A DNA stretch of 64,000 bases from Euphorbia lathyris (GCF_963576675.1 NC_088917.1:77362610-77426609); one strand, 5' to 3'; positions 10,400-21,927 are shown, counted from the stretch's first letter. Numbers and translations are program-made. Notes: a model not told the origin generated them from the sequence alone.

Positions 10400-11146
10400 C
10401 TTTTCAAAGAAAAGTAGTGATTGTTGAGTTGGAAGTAAGTGTTTTCCCATTCTATTTTCTTGGTGGTAACCAGAGATTCCGGGACTGGATTTCATCATTT
10501 CATCACAATCAGATACTCCCACAGATTTCAAATTTGGACATTCAAAAACATGTGGTCCTGGATACAAACTCCACATTTCATTTAAATTCTCAAGTTGAAG
10601 CAAAGTCAATTGAGGAAACTTAAAGGAAGTGATGTCTTCTAAATGATCTCCATCTTCTCTCTTTGCAATGATCACATCCACATCACATTTAAGTATTTTT
10701 AGCAGTTGAAGTTGGAGAAGACCACAAGCTATGGATTTTGGGAACACATATTTCAAAGCCTTGCAAGAAAAAACTTTTACTGACTGTAGATAGCTAAAAC
10801 TGGCAACTCCATGTGGATCCTTGCTCCATATATGCTTCAATGAAGGTAGATTTGATATCTTTAATTCTCGAAGGGCGAATGCAGCTTCCAAAGTATCTAT
10901 TTGTTCAGAATTAATCCCCTGATATTGATATATCTCTTCAATCCTTGAACAAGAAGATATATAAAGTGTCTCTATGTTTTTGAATGTTCTATGGACATTT
11001 GATGGGAAAACAACTGACAGTTTTGAGCAACATTCTATGTTCAATAATTTCAATTTGAAAAATGAATCTGCCTGTTGGTCATGCCACAAGTATTTGAAAT
11101 TATTCATGTGTCTCACATTCATAGTCTCAAGGTTGGAGAAAGTAAC
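10400..11146 (-). CDS. LRR exon (type E5), intact 249-codon frame
   Basis: Acceptor TGCAG before GTTACTTTCTCC at 11146; donor GAAAAG/GTATGC at 10400. Both are phase 0. The frame is uninterrupted and carries LRR units such as NLETMNVRHMNNFKYLW, LKLLNIECCSKLSVVFPSN, LRELKISNLPSLKHIWS, LQSVKVFSCKALKYVFPKSIACGLLQL and FECPNLKSVGVSDC. Paralogues are at 24374-25033 and 44469-45245. It is a coding-quality exon, but no NB-ARC exon is found between it and NLR-A, so it is either a far-downstream exon of NLR-A or an orphan. Confidence 0.65.
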
Positions 11147-11276
11147 CTGCAATTAATACGTTTCAGTTAGTGATAGTATATATTTAACTCAATTACTACA
11201 TATATATAATTTCTCCAAAGTAAACATATATTTGTCTCCAAGGTAATAATTTTGTTATTTAGAATGAACAAAATTC

Positions 11277-11577
11277 GAATACATTAGTCGCCTCTAAATT
11301 TGGCAAAAGAACTGATTGATCCCTAAATTTCAAGGATATCTCACTAGCCCCCTGAAGTTGCTTAACTTGACATGATATTCCTCCTTTGCTACAAAGAGGA
11401 GATTTGAACAACTTGAAGCACTTATAATTTTAACCAAGTTCGGCCAATGAGTTAGTTTAAGCAGGTTGAGGAGATCAATAGGTCAGTTTGAGCAAGTTCA
11501 GAGAACTAACGAGACATGTTAAAGTTTAGGGGGCCAATCGTTTTTTAGGCCAAATTTAAGAGACCCTTGATGTATTT
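11277..11577. mobile_element. MITE-like inverted repeat
   Basis: The left end (ATACATTAGTCGCCTCTAAA, then TTTGGCAAAAGAAC and TGATCCCTAAATTT) is an imperfect reverse complement of the right end (AAAGTTTAGGGGGCC, CGTTTTTTAGGCCAAATTT, GATGTAT). It has no coding content. It lies in the intergenic/intron interval between LRR exons. Confidence 0.55.
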
Positions 11578-11955
11578 AGTATTACAGAAAATTGATGAAT
11601 AATAATCATTTCAGTCAAATCTTTGAAATTATCTCAGAAGACATTTTCCAAATAACAAATTAAAGTAAGTAATTAATATATATAAAGGATAAGATACAAA
11701 ATTTTCCTTATGATTATTCAGAGAGAATTCTACGTATAGAACTGTACAATGTCAGCACTCATATTTTGTAGATGGAGCAATTTTAGACTCCAGTAACAAG
11801 CGACCAAAAATAAGTCAATTTGGTTCCACATCTGCACCATCTAAGGTACAAAATTTGCTCTATGGTTAGTAGAGGAATATAGACTTAGACTCATGTAAAA
11901 AATTGTACAAATTAAGAAACGCAATTAATTAAAATAAATTATTAATCCAACCTTA

Positions 11956-12155
11956 GAGGGCGAGCCTTGGCGCAACGGTAAAAACGTTGTTGCCGTGTGA
12001 CCTGAGGTCACGGGTTCGAGTCTTAGGAGCGGCCTCTTGCCAATTAAATTGGCAAGGGAAGGCTTGCCCCCAATACACCCTTGTGGTGGGACCCCTCCCC
12101 GGACCCTCGCTCAGCGGGGACGCGTAATGCGACTGGGCCGCCCTTTTTTTTTTTT
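11956..12155 (+). mobile_element. Au-type SINE, copy 1
   Basis: A tRNA-derived head with an internal pol III A box (TGGCGCAACGG) and B box (GGTCACGGGTTCGAGTC, about 12006-12022). It is followed by the CCCTTGTGGTGGGACCCC...CCCCGGACCC body and a T-rich tail, as in plant Au SINEs. A perfect 15-bp target duplication ATTAATCCAACCTTA flanks it (11941-11955 and 12156-12170). It is not a functional tRNA gene. Confidence 0.92.
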
Positions 12156-12623
12156 ATTAATCCAACCTTAATTAATGGTTGAAAAATTGGTTGAAAAAAA
12201 AATGAAGCACTCTTTCTCATTAAAAAAAATGTTGGAACTCACACTCTCATCCCCTACATTCATTTCTCTCTCTAAATTCATCAATGGTCTCTCTAATTCA
12301 AAAACAATGTCATTAGTGAACATTGAAAACCAAAGTAAGTAATTATATTGGAAGAATGATTAACCATTAATGAAACAATAAAGAGAAGGATAAAAATGGG
12401 GAAAAGGCTCCAAAATTTCATCGAAATTCTAAATGACACTTTAGTTGAACGTGGACGCTAGTGAAGCTTATATAGCATAGACATGGAACCAAATTAACCG
12501 GAAATGAGATTTTGTTAGATCTGTTGTTAATAGAGACTGAAATTGTTCTATCTACAAAACGCTAGTGTCAAAGTTTTATACCACTTCATTAATTATATAA
12601 AAGGAGAGACAAGAAAATATTAC

Positions 12624-13007
12624 CATTTCATTGAAGTGGTATTCTTCACTTCCATTGCTATTGCTTCTGTCTGAAAATTTAGATACAAAATTCTTCAACG
12701 CACTGCACCTAATTATGGATAACTCTATGAGCGATGGGAATTCAATTTGATAGCCACTGCTAAACCTTATTATATCTGGAAGCCCCTCAAGTGACAGATA
12801 TTCGAGTTTAGGAAACACAATCTTATTGACACTATCTTGTTCAACATCTTCAAATTCCTTGCTCATTATTATCTCTTCTACCAATTCACAACAACTTATG
12901 TCAAGCATTTTGAGTTGCACAACACATTTCAACATTGAAGTTGTAAACACATACTTCAAACTCTTGCAACCCCTCACCTCCAAGCTTGTTAAGTTAGGAA
13001 AAGAAAC
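12624..13007 (-). CDS. LRR exon (type E2), intact 128-codon frame
   Basis: Acceptor ACAG before GTTTCTTTTCC at 13007 and donor GAAATG/GTAATA at 12624, both phase 0. The frame contains LTSLEVRGCKSLKYVFTTSM, LKMLDISCCELVEEIIM, a D/E-rich loop, KLEYLSLEGLPDIIRFSSGY and SLIELSIIRCSALKNFVSKF. Inverted SINE copies flank it (11956-12155 and 13040-13250). Close paralogues are at 13316-13696, 25251-25622 and 47230-47604. Confidence 0.65.
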
Positions 13008-13039
13008 CTGTATAGAGAATTGATCTTTATTGAGTCTAT

Positions 13040-13250
13040 AAAAAAAAAAAAAAAAAAAAAAAAGGGCGACCCGGTCGCATTACGCGTCCCCGCTGAGCGA
13101 GGGTCCGGGGAGGGGTCCCACCACAAGGGTGTATTGGGGGCAAGCCTTCCCTTGCCAATTTAATTGGCAAGAGGCCGCTCCTAAGACTCGAACCCGTGAC
13201 CTCTGGTCACACGACAACAACGTTTTACCGTTGCGCCAAGGCTCGCCCTC
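13040..13250 (-). mobile_element. Au-type SINE, copy 2
   Basis: Same element as 11956-12155 in the opposite orientation. The tail is a run of A at 13040-13063 on the plus strand, and the B box is GGTCACGGGTTCGAGTC on the minus strand (one base differs in the adjoining CCTGAGG/CCAGAGG). A perfect 17-bp duplication ATCTTTATTGAGTCTAT flanks it (13023-13039 and 13251-13267). It sits in the intron between two E2 exons. The pure A tail and perfect duplication suggest a recent insertion. Confidence 0.92.
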
Positions 13251-13315
13251 ATCTTTATTGAGTCTATGCTCATAGAAAATAAATAATAATAGAAAAGAGA
13301 GAATAATAATATTAC

Positions 13316-13696
13316 AATTTCATTGAATAGGTATTCATCACTCTCCTTGATGTCGCCTGAAGATTTGGAGACGAAGTTCTGCATTGCGGGGCATTCTTTT
13401 ATCTTCAACTCGTTGAGTGAGGGAAATTCAATTGGATATCCACTGCTGAACCTTTTGACATTTGGAAGCTCTTTAAGTAAAAGATAGTCCAGTTTAGAAA
13501 ACACAATCTTATTGATGTCCTCCTCTTCTTCCATCTCTTGATATTTCTTAATCTGTATCACCTCTTCCACTAACTCACAATCCCATATCTCAAGTTTTTT
13601 GAGTTGCGAAATGCATTTCACCATTGAAGTTGTAAATACATACTTCAAACTATCACATCTGCTGACCTCCAAGCTTGTTAAATTGGGGAAGGAAAA
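13316..13696 (-). CDS. LRR exon (type E2), intact 127-codon frame
   Basis: Acceptor TGCAG before TTTTCCTTCCCC at 13696. The donor is ATT/GTAATA at 13316, where the usual ATG/GTAATA has changed one base but GT is kept. The frame has LTSLEVSRCDSLKYVFTTSM, LKKLEIWDCELVEEVI, an MEEEED loop, LDYLLLKELPNVKRFSSGYP and LNELKIKECPAMQNFVSK. Tandem with the E2 exon at 12624-13007, so one of the two is a local exon duplication. Confidence 0.65.
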
Positions 13697-13807
13697 CTGC
13701 ACAAGAAATGATCATTCATTTTCGTGATTATACCAAAAATGTACTATTTTGGAAAAATTAGTACAAATAAATTTAATTTATAAAAAAAGCAATCAAAATA
13801 TACTGAC

Positions 13808-14470
13808 CGAATGGCTGAAATGGATATTGTGCTCTTCTTCCGTCCCTTTTGTATCTTCCCTCGGTAATGTTGAAATGAATGCCTTCATACTTGGACACTC
13901 TCTTATGCTCATCTTTTTCAATAATGGGCATTCGAAATTGTGAATTCCTGAATAAAATCCTACAAAGTTGGGCAAGTTTTCCAGAGTAATAGATTCTAGC
14001 GAACCAAATATCACTTTAGTTGCATCCTCTGTTTCTTCTTCTTCCTTTATTATTGTTTCCATCATCTCACAATTTCTGAGTTCTATTTCTCGAAGATGAA
14101 AGAGGTGTACAGCCATGGACCAACTAAATGCACACTTCAATCTGCTACAGTTATATACTTTCAGCACCTTCAGTCTGTAGAAGTACTCCAAAAAACCACT
14201 TGGAGCTTTGTTGCATAATTGGCTCAATACTGGTAGATTAATTAAGTGCAATTCATTTAATTCAGGCCCAACATGCCCAGCTTCACCAGTTAGCCCTTCC
14301 AAGTCAAAAACGACTTGTACCGAGTCACAGTCTCTTACAACAATCTTGCTCAACTTGTTCAAGAATTGCAGTTGATTGGCTAATATAGCTTTTGAGGAAA
14401 ATGCATCTTTTGCCACTTCCAACAATTCTACATTTTTGAAGAGTCTCCCTTCTTCAAAATGTCCGCCAAC
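13808..14470 (-). CDS. LRR exon (type E7), intact 221-codon frame
   Basis: Acceptor GAAAG before GTTGGCGG at 14470, donor TCG/GTCAGT at 13808, both phase 0. The best-preserved E7 in the window: NVELLEVAKDAFSSKAI, LSKIVVRDCDSVQVVFDLEG, LNELHLINLPVLSQLCNKAP, LKVLKVYNCSRLKCAFSWSM, REIELRNCEMMETIIKEEEE, LESITLENLPNFVGFYSG and LLKKMSIRECPSMKAFISTL. It serves as the reference showing that the NLR-A E7 and the 844-1910 copy are broken. Confidence 0.7.
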
Positions 14471-14562
14471 CTTTCAATACCAAGAGATAGCAATGTTAAT
14501 ATGGAGTAACAAAATTATTATCAGTATTAAAGAAAATTAAAGAACCCAGATAGCATTTTTAC

Positions 14563-15426
14563 CCATTCTCTTGATTGACATGCTATGGTCGTGCTAACAT
14601 TTCCTTTCCACAGTTGTTCATCTTCAAATAGTATTACCCCTAATTTTGGTGTATTTAAGCACCCGCCACAAAAGATACTCAAACGAGTGCAGCTATAGAT
14701 AATGACTTCTTCTAGCAACGGAAAATTCAAGGAGTAATTTGCAGAACAAAAGCTGTTGAGTCTGTATAAATCAATAAGTTTCAAAACCTTCAATTTGATG
14801 AATATTATCTCATCATGCTCTGTGCAATTCCCATTGTTTGAAACAATTTCCTCCATCATTTCACAATCATAAACTGTCATTTCCCTGAGTTGCACCATAG
14901 TTTTGGCTGTTGATGCTGTTACCAAACTTTTCAACTTTCTGCACCGTTCTATATTCAGTGTAGTTAGATTTTTGAAAGAAGCTGAAGAAGGTGTTATATT
15001 CAACAAATCAGTCCCATTAACATTCAAAGTCTGGAGATAATGAAAAATAGGATTGAGTTGAGAGTCTTTCTTTTGTGTATGCGTCAGTTTAGTGAGTGTG
15101 CCTGAATAAATGGAGAGGAAGTTCTTCAATGCACCACATCTAATTATGGACAATTCTGTAAGCGACTGACATTTGATTGGATAGACACAGCTGAACCTTT
15201 TCATATTTGGAAGATCCTCAAGTAAAATATAGTTCAGTTTAGGAAAAACTATCTCATTGATGCTGGCTTCAAATTTTGTATTCAGTATTATCTCTTCCAT
15301 TACCTCACAATCTTGTATTTGAAGATTTTTGAGTTCCATGATCCAGTTAACCATTGACGTTGTAAATACATACTTCAAACTCTTGCATCCCCTCAACTCC
15401 AAGCTTATTAATTCAGGGAAAGAAAC
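14563..15426 (-). CDS. chimeric LRR exon (E2 front joined to E6 back)
   Basis: One 288-codon phase-0 exon from acceptor ATACAG at 15427-15432 to donor AATGG/GTAAAA at 14563. Codons 1 to about 120 are E2-type (ELISLELRGCKSLKYVFTTSM ... SLTELSIIRCGALKNFLS). At about 15080-15110 it changes without intron into E6-type sequence (KKDSQLNPIFHYLQTLNV, then NITPSSASFKNLTTLNIERC, KSLVTASTAKTMVQL, CSANYSLNFPLLEEV). The frame stays open across the join, which suggests that an unequal exchange removed the E2 donor, any E5 exon and the E6 acceptor. Confidence 0.7.
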
Positions 15427-15511
15427 CTGTATATCAAATTTGTGTTCCTCTAATTTAGAACAAACAAAAGGAAATAGACTTTCCATTCCACCAGAAAAAA
15501 AAAAACAATAC

Positions 15512-15690
15512 CATTTCATTGAGAAGTAGTTCCATTGGTCCAGTTCCCTCTTTCCTGAATTCTATCAATTCACTATTGTAGTGGTCATCTTCACTTCTTT
15601 CACCAATAATAGCTCCCATGTTATTACAAGAATCCACCTCTATTTCTTGAAGCTGCAACAAATATTTCACAAAGGAAAATGAGAAGGGAC
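15512..15690 (-). pseudogene. fragment of the end of an NLR first exon
   Basis: The minus strand reads FSFSFVKYLLQLQEIEVDSC, then EDDHYNSELIEF and ELLLNEM with donor ATG/GTATTG at 15512. It matches the last about 60 codons of the NLR-A and NLR-B first exons. The CC, NB-ARC and earlier LRR parts are gone; to the right there is only unrelated sequence and transposons. This marks where a third NLR once began and lost its signalling half. Confidence 0.6.
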
Positions 15691-15699
15691 TTACCGGTT

Positions 15700-17080
15700 T
15701 AACAGTTCTTTAAAATTTGTAGTTTCCAGAAAGACCCGATTCCATGTTGGCCATAAGAAATCTTCTCGAATCTATTTAAATTATTTAGAAATAAAGCTAC
15801 GTGATTGGAAAGACAAGAAATGAATGCTAGAATCATTTTGGGTATGCAGATGCTTCATTTGTTGAAAGTCATCTAAATATACATATTGATCCTCTCTAAA
15901 AAACACATCATCTTTCAAATGATTTGATGCCCTTAATTGATATCCATTATTTTGTAACTTCAATTATTTATTGGATGCCCTTATTGATTTGGCAACAAAC
16001 AACTGGATTAAGCTGTTCCATTGAATATTTTAACTCTAGGACCTTATTTTAGTATAAATACTCTCTTTAAGGCATGTGGAAGGCTTTTAATTGAATGTTC
16101 TGCATTTACAGCCATCACCCCCTTCCTCTCTACCTTAACTTCTCCACAATTACTTTTTTTTTGCTATTGTTCCTTCATTATGATGAGGGATTAGTTGGCT
16201 TACAAGCTTTGGACAGCTTAGGCTAGTGGTTATAAATACTTTTCTTCTTAGTATATATGAATGACATATTTTGATGGTTGATTAATGCTACTTGTCCATA
16301 AAAGTGAACTGCTCCTTGTATCTTAGAAACGCCAAGTTTATCCCTTGAACTTGCTTAAAATAGTCTATTGACTATTTAAAAGTAACCTATTGCCACCTTT
16401 GAATTTGCTTACAATCATAGCTGTTAAAGGCTTAAGGCGCTAAGGGGTCCTAGAGCCCGAGCTCAAGACACATGCCTGAGTAACACGAGACGCACCAAAT
16501 AATATAATATATATATACATAATCTATTACTAATTGATAATGAACTATGACACATGGAGCATTGTGAGCCTTATCCAACGGCCACGTGGAACACCAATGG
16601 CCTTTGTGAAGGAAAACCCTCCTGCTAGCTAGGCGAGACGGTCCAGAAGAAATCTCCTAGTAGAAGACCTCTCCTAAAGCCTTGTTTGGATGGAGTCTAA
16701 TTAAATTAAGGTAATGTAAGGAGAAATAAGTGAGGTGTATGAAACAACTTATTGTTTAATAATCTAATTGTATTTGATAAAAAAAATGGAATTAAAAACA
16801 TATGGTGGGATAGACCAGTGCTGCAAGCCCAAGGGGCATTTGCGTGTGGGGGTGTGTAAGAGATTAATATAAGATTTATTATTGGGCCTAAACTATCAGC
16901 TTGAGCTTTTAGTTGAATCGGTTCCATGACACTTACCTCCCTTTTGTGAATAGTGGTGGTAATATTATTTTCTTGATATTTTGTTTCCATTGTGAATGTT
17001 GGTATGGATACATTCAAGTATTCGACTACCAACATTCACACTTTTATATTACGAATACTGTGTCTTTTTGTTCCTTTTGG
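15700..17080. other. spacer with MITE fragments
   Basis: No gene recognised. The 16330-16500 part contains mobile-element-like pieces (TTGAACTTGCTTAAAATAG; GTTAAAGGCTTAAGGCGC) whose inverted counterparts occur at 20800-21190, on the far side of the Ty3/gypsy remnant. Confidence 0.35.
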
Positions 17081-17089
17081 GAGGTGTTG

Positions 17090-20000
17090 AAAGAAAAAGG
17101 GGCAAGACATCGAGAATGTGATCAGGCAGAAACAGAAGCAAATGTTGGTTAGTTCAAGCTTGTGAGGAATTTGTTTGGCTCGTCGACATCAATGGTCTTC
17201 GTCGACGTTCCAAACCTTTCTCCCGACCAACGCGGACGTTGATCCTCAGAGGGGGGAGCATACATAAGAGAGAAATGGGTCTTGTATGGAAGATATATGA
17301 AAGAGTAAGATAGGAAAAAGAGTGAGTTAGATTGAGATGGATTGTGGAAGAAGAGTGGGACGAACGACCCTTAATAGACTAAGAAGACTCGGAGGAAGAT
17401 CCGTGGAGAAAGAGTACTCGGATGGAAATCCGAGTTGATAGAAAAGAATTTTTTGAGATTTCAAAACCTTTGTAAATTACTTTTGCTATTGTCAAGGAAT
17501 AGAGTATACAATTGTAGCGCAAGAAAAGTTATTCAATCGAAGACATTCAAGTTGAAGTTGCAGATTATAGAGACAACAGAATGATGGTCGAAGTTGAAAC
17601 TATCTCTAGTGACAAGTGAACAATGTGGAAACTCAAGCAGAGTTCAAGCGCGAGCAAAGATCAGTTGGAAAGAAGAATGCCGACAGCTTGGTGGAACCTC
17701 AATAGCATTCGAGACAAGCCCGATAAGTGGGGACGTTGATCCTCTAAATGGGGAAGGATGTAGGGGAGTTTGGCCATAGGCAAACTCAACCCCAAGCATT
17801 GGCAGAGCTACGAGAAGGCTTCAGCATGGAGTGGCGAATGAGACATATCAAGGTACGCTGATGGAAGAGACAGAGTTGGTATAAGGAACACTAGGGGAGA
17901 GGGACTACCTGACGTTGGATCCTCGTCCACCCACCCTCGCCCACTAGGGACAGGAGAGTTTGGAATACGTCCTTCTTGAAAGGAGGCGGATGTCTCAATA
18001 GAGGGGAACTTTATCGACACTATGGGGCCGCCAAGAGCCCATAGTGCGTGCCCGTTCTAGGACGAGGTTTAATCATAGGAAGACCCTCCGGGACGGAATA
18101 CCGACATATGCATTGACGGGACGCTCAAAGGGGATAAACCCCTTCGGTAGGAGTTGGCTAGCCGAGACTTGGGGAAAGTCGAGGCGTCACACGGGATTTT
18201 GGCCTGGCCCCATAACATTTCGAAGTAGATTTAGGGAAATTCTTGGGATTTATAATCTCCCAAAAAGGAATTGAGGCCAATCCAGATAAGATCCAAGCCA
18301 TCTTAAAAATGGAACTATTTTAGAAGCTGAATGATGTGCAGAACTCAATGGCACCTTAAGACGGTTGCCAGACAGTGCCTGTCGTTTTACAAAAGTTCGA
18401 AAGGAGTAAAAGACTTCCGATGGACATCCGAAAGTCAGAAATCTTTTGAAGACCTGAAACAGGGGAGACACTCTACCTATACATCAGCGTGGCAGAGAAA
18501 TCCATAGGCACGATATTGATACGCCAAAAGGGGGAGAGCAATTTCCAATCTCCTATGCAAGTAAAGTACTACGGGATGCAGAGACTCGTTATTTCAAATT
18601 AGAGAAATTAGCCTTCGTTGTAGTCGTCGTGGCACAGAAGCTTCGACATTATTTCCAATGTTATCACATGCCCCTCAAAAAAAGGCTAGCCGAATGGGTT
18701 TTAAAATTGGCAGAATTCAAAATATTATTCGAACCTTGAAAGGCTTTCAAAGCCCAGGCTTTAGCAGACTTCCTCGTAGAAATATGGAACGATATAAGAC
18801 CTAGAGCTTTCAAAAGAAGTATGGGAACTATTCGTCGATGGGAGTTCAGGAAGGGAGGGGGCAGGAATTGGCATATTCATTAAAGGACAAGATGAAGTTC
18901 TACTAAAATAGACAGCAGCTTTAAACTTCCCAGCAACTAACGACGTAGATGAGTACGAAGAAATAATCCAAGAAATCCTCAAAATCATTAAGCCACGACA
19001 ATAATCAAGAGTGATTCAACAGTGGTGGTAAATCAATAAGCGAGTCAATATGCAGCAAAAGAGGATTCCGTGAAATCATACCTACAGATGGTAAGGGACC
19101 TGTTGGCAAAAGCCAAATTAGAAGGGCGACGGGTAGAATTACATAGAATTCCTCGAGAGTATATTCACTGGCAAAGTTAGCATCCCCCCACACGGTCCTC
19201 GGGTTTGTCCATCTCTCGTAGAACAAAAGACAACCTTGCAAAAAGCAAGAAATCATGTTATAGACAGTTCGGCTGAATGGTTTCATCCAATATGAAAGTA
19301 CACCACGACGGGAGAACTTTCAACGGATAAAAACGAAAGAGTCAAAATACTAAGAAAAGCAGAAAGATATTTCGTCATAGGGGAAAATATGTATCGGAAG
19401 TCGTACTCTCACCCCTGACAAAAATGCATTGGTTTCGAAGAAGCACAATGTGTCTTCAGAGAGATTCATGAAGGTGATTGTGGTGCTCACAAAGGAGGCG
19501 AGGCATTACCCAGAAGGGCACAACTACAAGGTTTTTCTACTGGGCTATAATGACCAAGGATGTTACGGAGTAAGTCGAAAGATATGTCAAAAATTCGCTC
19601 TAGTAATGAGATCCCAGCTTCGGCCATGAAAATCATCAGCCTCGCTTGACCCTTCGCCACGTGGGGGATTGATATTGTAGAACCATTTCCCAAACCAAAA
19701 AACAAAAGAAACATCTCCTAGTAACCGTAGACCATTTTAATAAATGGGTGGAAACCGAACCTATGTCAGCCATTACAACATCAACAGTCATTGTAAATTT
19801 ATACTCACCGGGTATGGAATCCTAGCATCATAACAGATAATAGTACACAATTCAACTCTGCAGCTTTCAAAGCCTACTACCATAAGCCACAAATCAAACC
19901 TCGATTCACTTCTGTGAGCTACCTCAAACTAATGGTGCGACTGAAGTAACCAATCAGACCAACGTGTTAGGCTTAAAGAAGAGATTAGAGATGGTAGATT

Positions 20001-20440
20001 CAAACTGGGTAGATCAATTACCCAGTGTATTATGGGCTTACCGGACCACCCCTAGGAGGGCTACGGGAAATCTTCTGGACCGAGGCCTACATACCAGTTG
20101 ATATTGGAGCAGCAAGCCCAGGAATCACATTTTATTCAGAAGCAGACAATGAGATAAACATGAGACAGAAATTGGACATGGATATGGAGAAAAGAAAGAA
20201 CGTGCAACAATTAAGATGGAAGCTTCCCGGTAGCGTATGAAAGCCATTTATGATAGAAAGGTTCAGCCAAGGTCATTCCCAACAGGAGATCTCGTTTTAC
20301 GCAGTAATGAAGCATCTCAGGTAGACGAAGGAAAAGGAAAGATAGCAAGACGAAGGGAAGGTCCATTCCAAATAGTAGAATGTGTCAATTCTCACACTTA
20401 CAGAACAGAAAACTTGTATCCATAACATGGAACGCAATAG
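17090..20440 (+). mobile_element. degenerate Ty3/gypsy retrotransposon pol
   Basis: Many stops and frameshifts, but in plus-strand order one reads LGFIISQKGIEANPDKIQAI (RT, about 18232-18300), SKVLRDAETRYFKLEKLAFV (RT/RNase H hinge), LAEFKILFEP, an LFVDGSSG-type RNase H start (18830), PREYIHWQS, an integrase core with DN.TQFNSAAFKAYY and QTNGATE (19830-19940), LPSVLWAYRTTPRRAT, then MKAIYDRKVQPRSFPTGDLV. This domain order is Ty3/gypsy, and the QTNG..LGLKKRLE...WVDQLPSVLWAYRTTPR integrase style is that of the Tat-like branch. No protease, gag or paired LTRs could be found. Long dead. Confidence 0.8.
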
Positions 20441-20519
20441 CACTAAACAAGTATTATCCATATTAGTGTCAAAAAAAAAAAAAAAAAACAAGTATTATCC
20501 ATAGCTTATTTTAACTACT

Positions 20520-20600
20520 TTTACAGTCGGTCCCAAGCCCGGACAAAGGAGGAGGGTTGCGGTAGGTTTGTAGCGGCCAGCGCAAAACTTATCCACATCT
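20520..20600 (+). repeat. GC-rich repeat-like patch
   Basis: GTCCCAAGCCCGGACAAAGG and the following GGAGGGTTGCGGTAGG stretch stand out from the AT-rich surroundings and look like a high-copy plant repeat motif. I cannot assign the element with confidence. Confidence 0.3.
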
Positions 20601-20799
20601 TATGGACATGAACCAAAATATGAATATCGTGAGAGTTTTCTATATTTATGTGACTCTACTCTTAATCCCTTTCTAGTCATTCTATATTCACGCCCCTTGA
20701 TATTCTTATTATTTAGATCAAGGGTTAAGAATAAGTTTTTTTAAATTAGATTAGTGGTTGAGATTAATCAACCATTTGTTTTACACAAAATAGATTTTA

Positions 20800-21190
20800 C
20801 CAAGGCATGCCTTGACTCAAGCTCTGAAGCCCAGACGAGGCACACAAAGCGAGAGCCTTTTAAAATGCACATAGCCTCGTGCAATCAAGGCTCACTACCT
20901 TGAGCTTTGCGTAATGCGCACCGTTAACAATTATGCTTATAATGATCTATTGGCCCCTGAACTTACTTAAAGTGTACACACTTCAACTTGTCCAAAATCT
21001 CTCCTTGCTCCGCCAAATGGATTTTAGGGGATCAACAGATTATTTTAAGTAAGTTCAGAACTAAATAGGACGTGTTCAAAATATAGGGATCCACAAATTA
21101 CTTTAAGCAAGTTCAGAAGTAAATAGGACGTGTTCAAAGTATAGGGGCAGTTGACTATTCTGGACAAGCATAAGAGGCTAGGGATGTATT
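20800..21190. repeat. MITE fragments on the right flank of the gypsy remnant
   Basis: 20810-20945 ends TGCGCACCGTTAACAATTAT, an inverted, diverged counterpart of 16425-16460. 20945-21190 carries a tandemly repeated unit (TTAAGTAAGTTCAGAACTAA / TTAAGCAAGTTCAGAAGTAA with AATAGGACGTGTTCAAA). It probably represents older elements into which the retrotransposon inserted. Confidence 0.4.
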
Positions 21191-21388
21191 AGACCTTGTT
21201 TAATGGTGTACTTATAGTTTTATAAAAGTATCTTCATATATTGTGGCTTAAAAGTATAACTAAAATTGAAACAAAAGTTATATTATTTGGATGAGTAAAT
21301 GAAGAGATTAATTTTTTGTACCATAAGACTGGAGGGGTGAACATAAATTTGTTATAGACAAGTGCTTATTGGGGGAATACTATTTTAT

Positions 21389-21927
21389 CTATGAAGCACC
21401 GATACTTCCCGGAGGTCACCGTACGCGTATCCGATACTCCGGGTGCGGGGATTCGCCGGGGATTCGCGGGGATACGTACGGGATTCGCCTGGGAAGTATC
21501 CCCTTTTTTCTTTTTCTTTTTAAATGAGGGGATACGCGGGGACACGCCGGGGACACGTCGGGGATACTTCGGGGATACTTTAGGGGTTTTTTTTTAAAAA
21601 CTTTGAAAGTATAAGGGTTTTTTTTAAAAAAAACTCAGTAAATAGAAGGATTAAAATGAAATAATCCAAGATTACTGGTATTTGTGGTTTTATAATGACT
21701 TGAGAGTATTATTTGTGTTTTTATAATGACTTTATGAATATGATTTGTGATTTATATATTTATGTATCTTTTTGAATTTTCATTATAAATGATATATATA
21801 TTATTAATTATATATAAAATTTGCCGTATCCCAGCCGTACCCGTATCTCATATTTTTTAGAAATGCCGTTTGCCGTACCCGTACGCGTACCCGCACCCGT
21901 ATGCGTACCCGTATCGGTGCTTCATAG
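21389..21927. mobile_element. hAT-type MITE with 8-bp target duplication
   Basis: Perfect 17-bp terminal inverted repeats CTATGAAGCACCGATAC (21389-21405 and 21911-21927) and a perfect 8-bp direct duplication TATTTTAT (21381-21388 and 21928-21935). Subterminal regions are packed with short GC-rich repeats: GGGGATACG/GGGGATTCG variants on the left, GTACCCGTACGCG variants on the right, the arrangement expected of transposase-binding arrays. The interior is AT-rich with no coding. TIR style and 8-bp duplication indicate hAT. Confidence 0.92.

Noticed and set aside
11956..12030. A tRNA gene, suggested by A-box and B-box motifs
   Set aside because: It is the head of an Au-type SINE with target duplication and T tail; no complete cloverleaf or anticodon arm.
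13181..13316. A longer LRR protein whose C-terminus reads RASLGATVKRCCRVTRGHGF
   Set aside because: That tail is read-through of the intron into the SINE; the donor at 13315 ends the exon.
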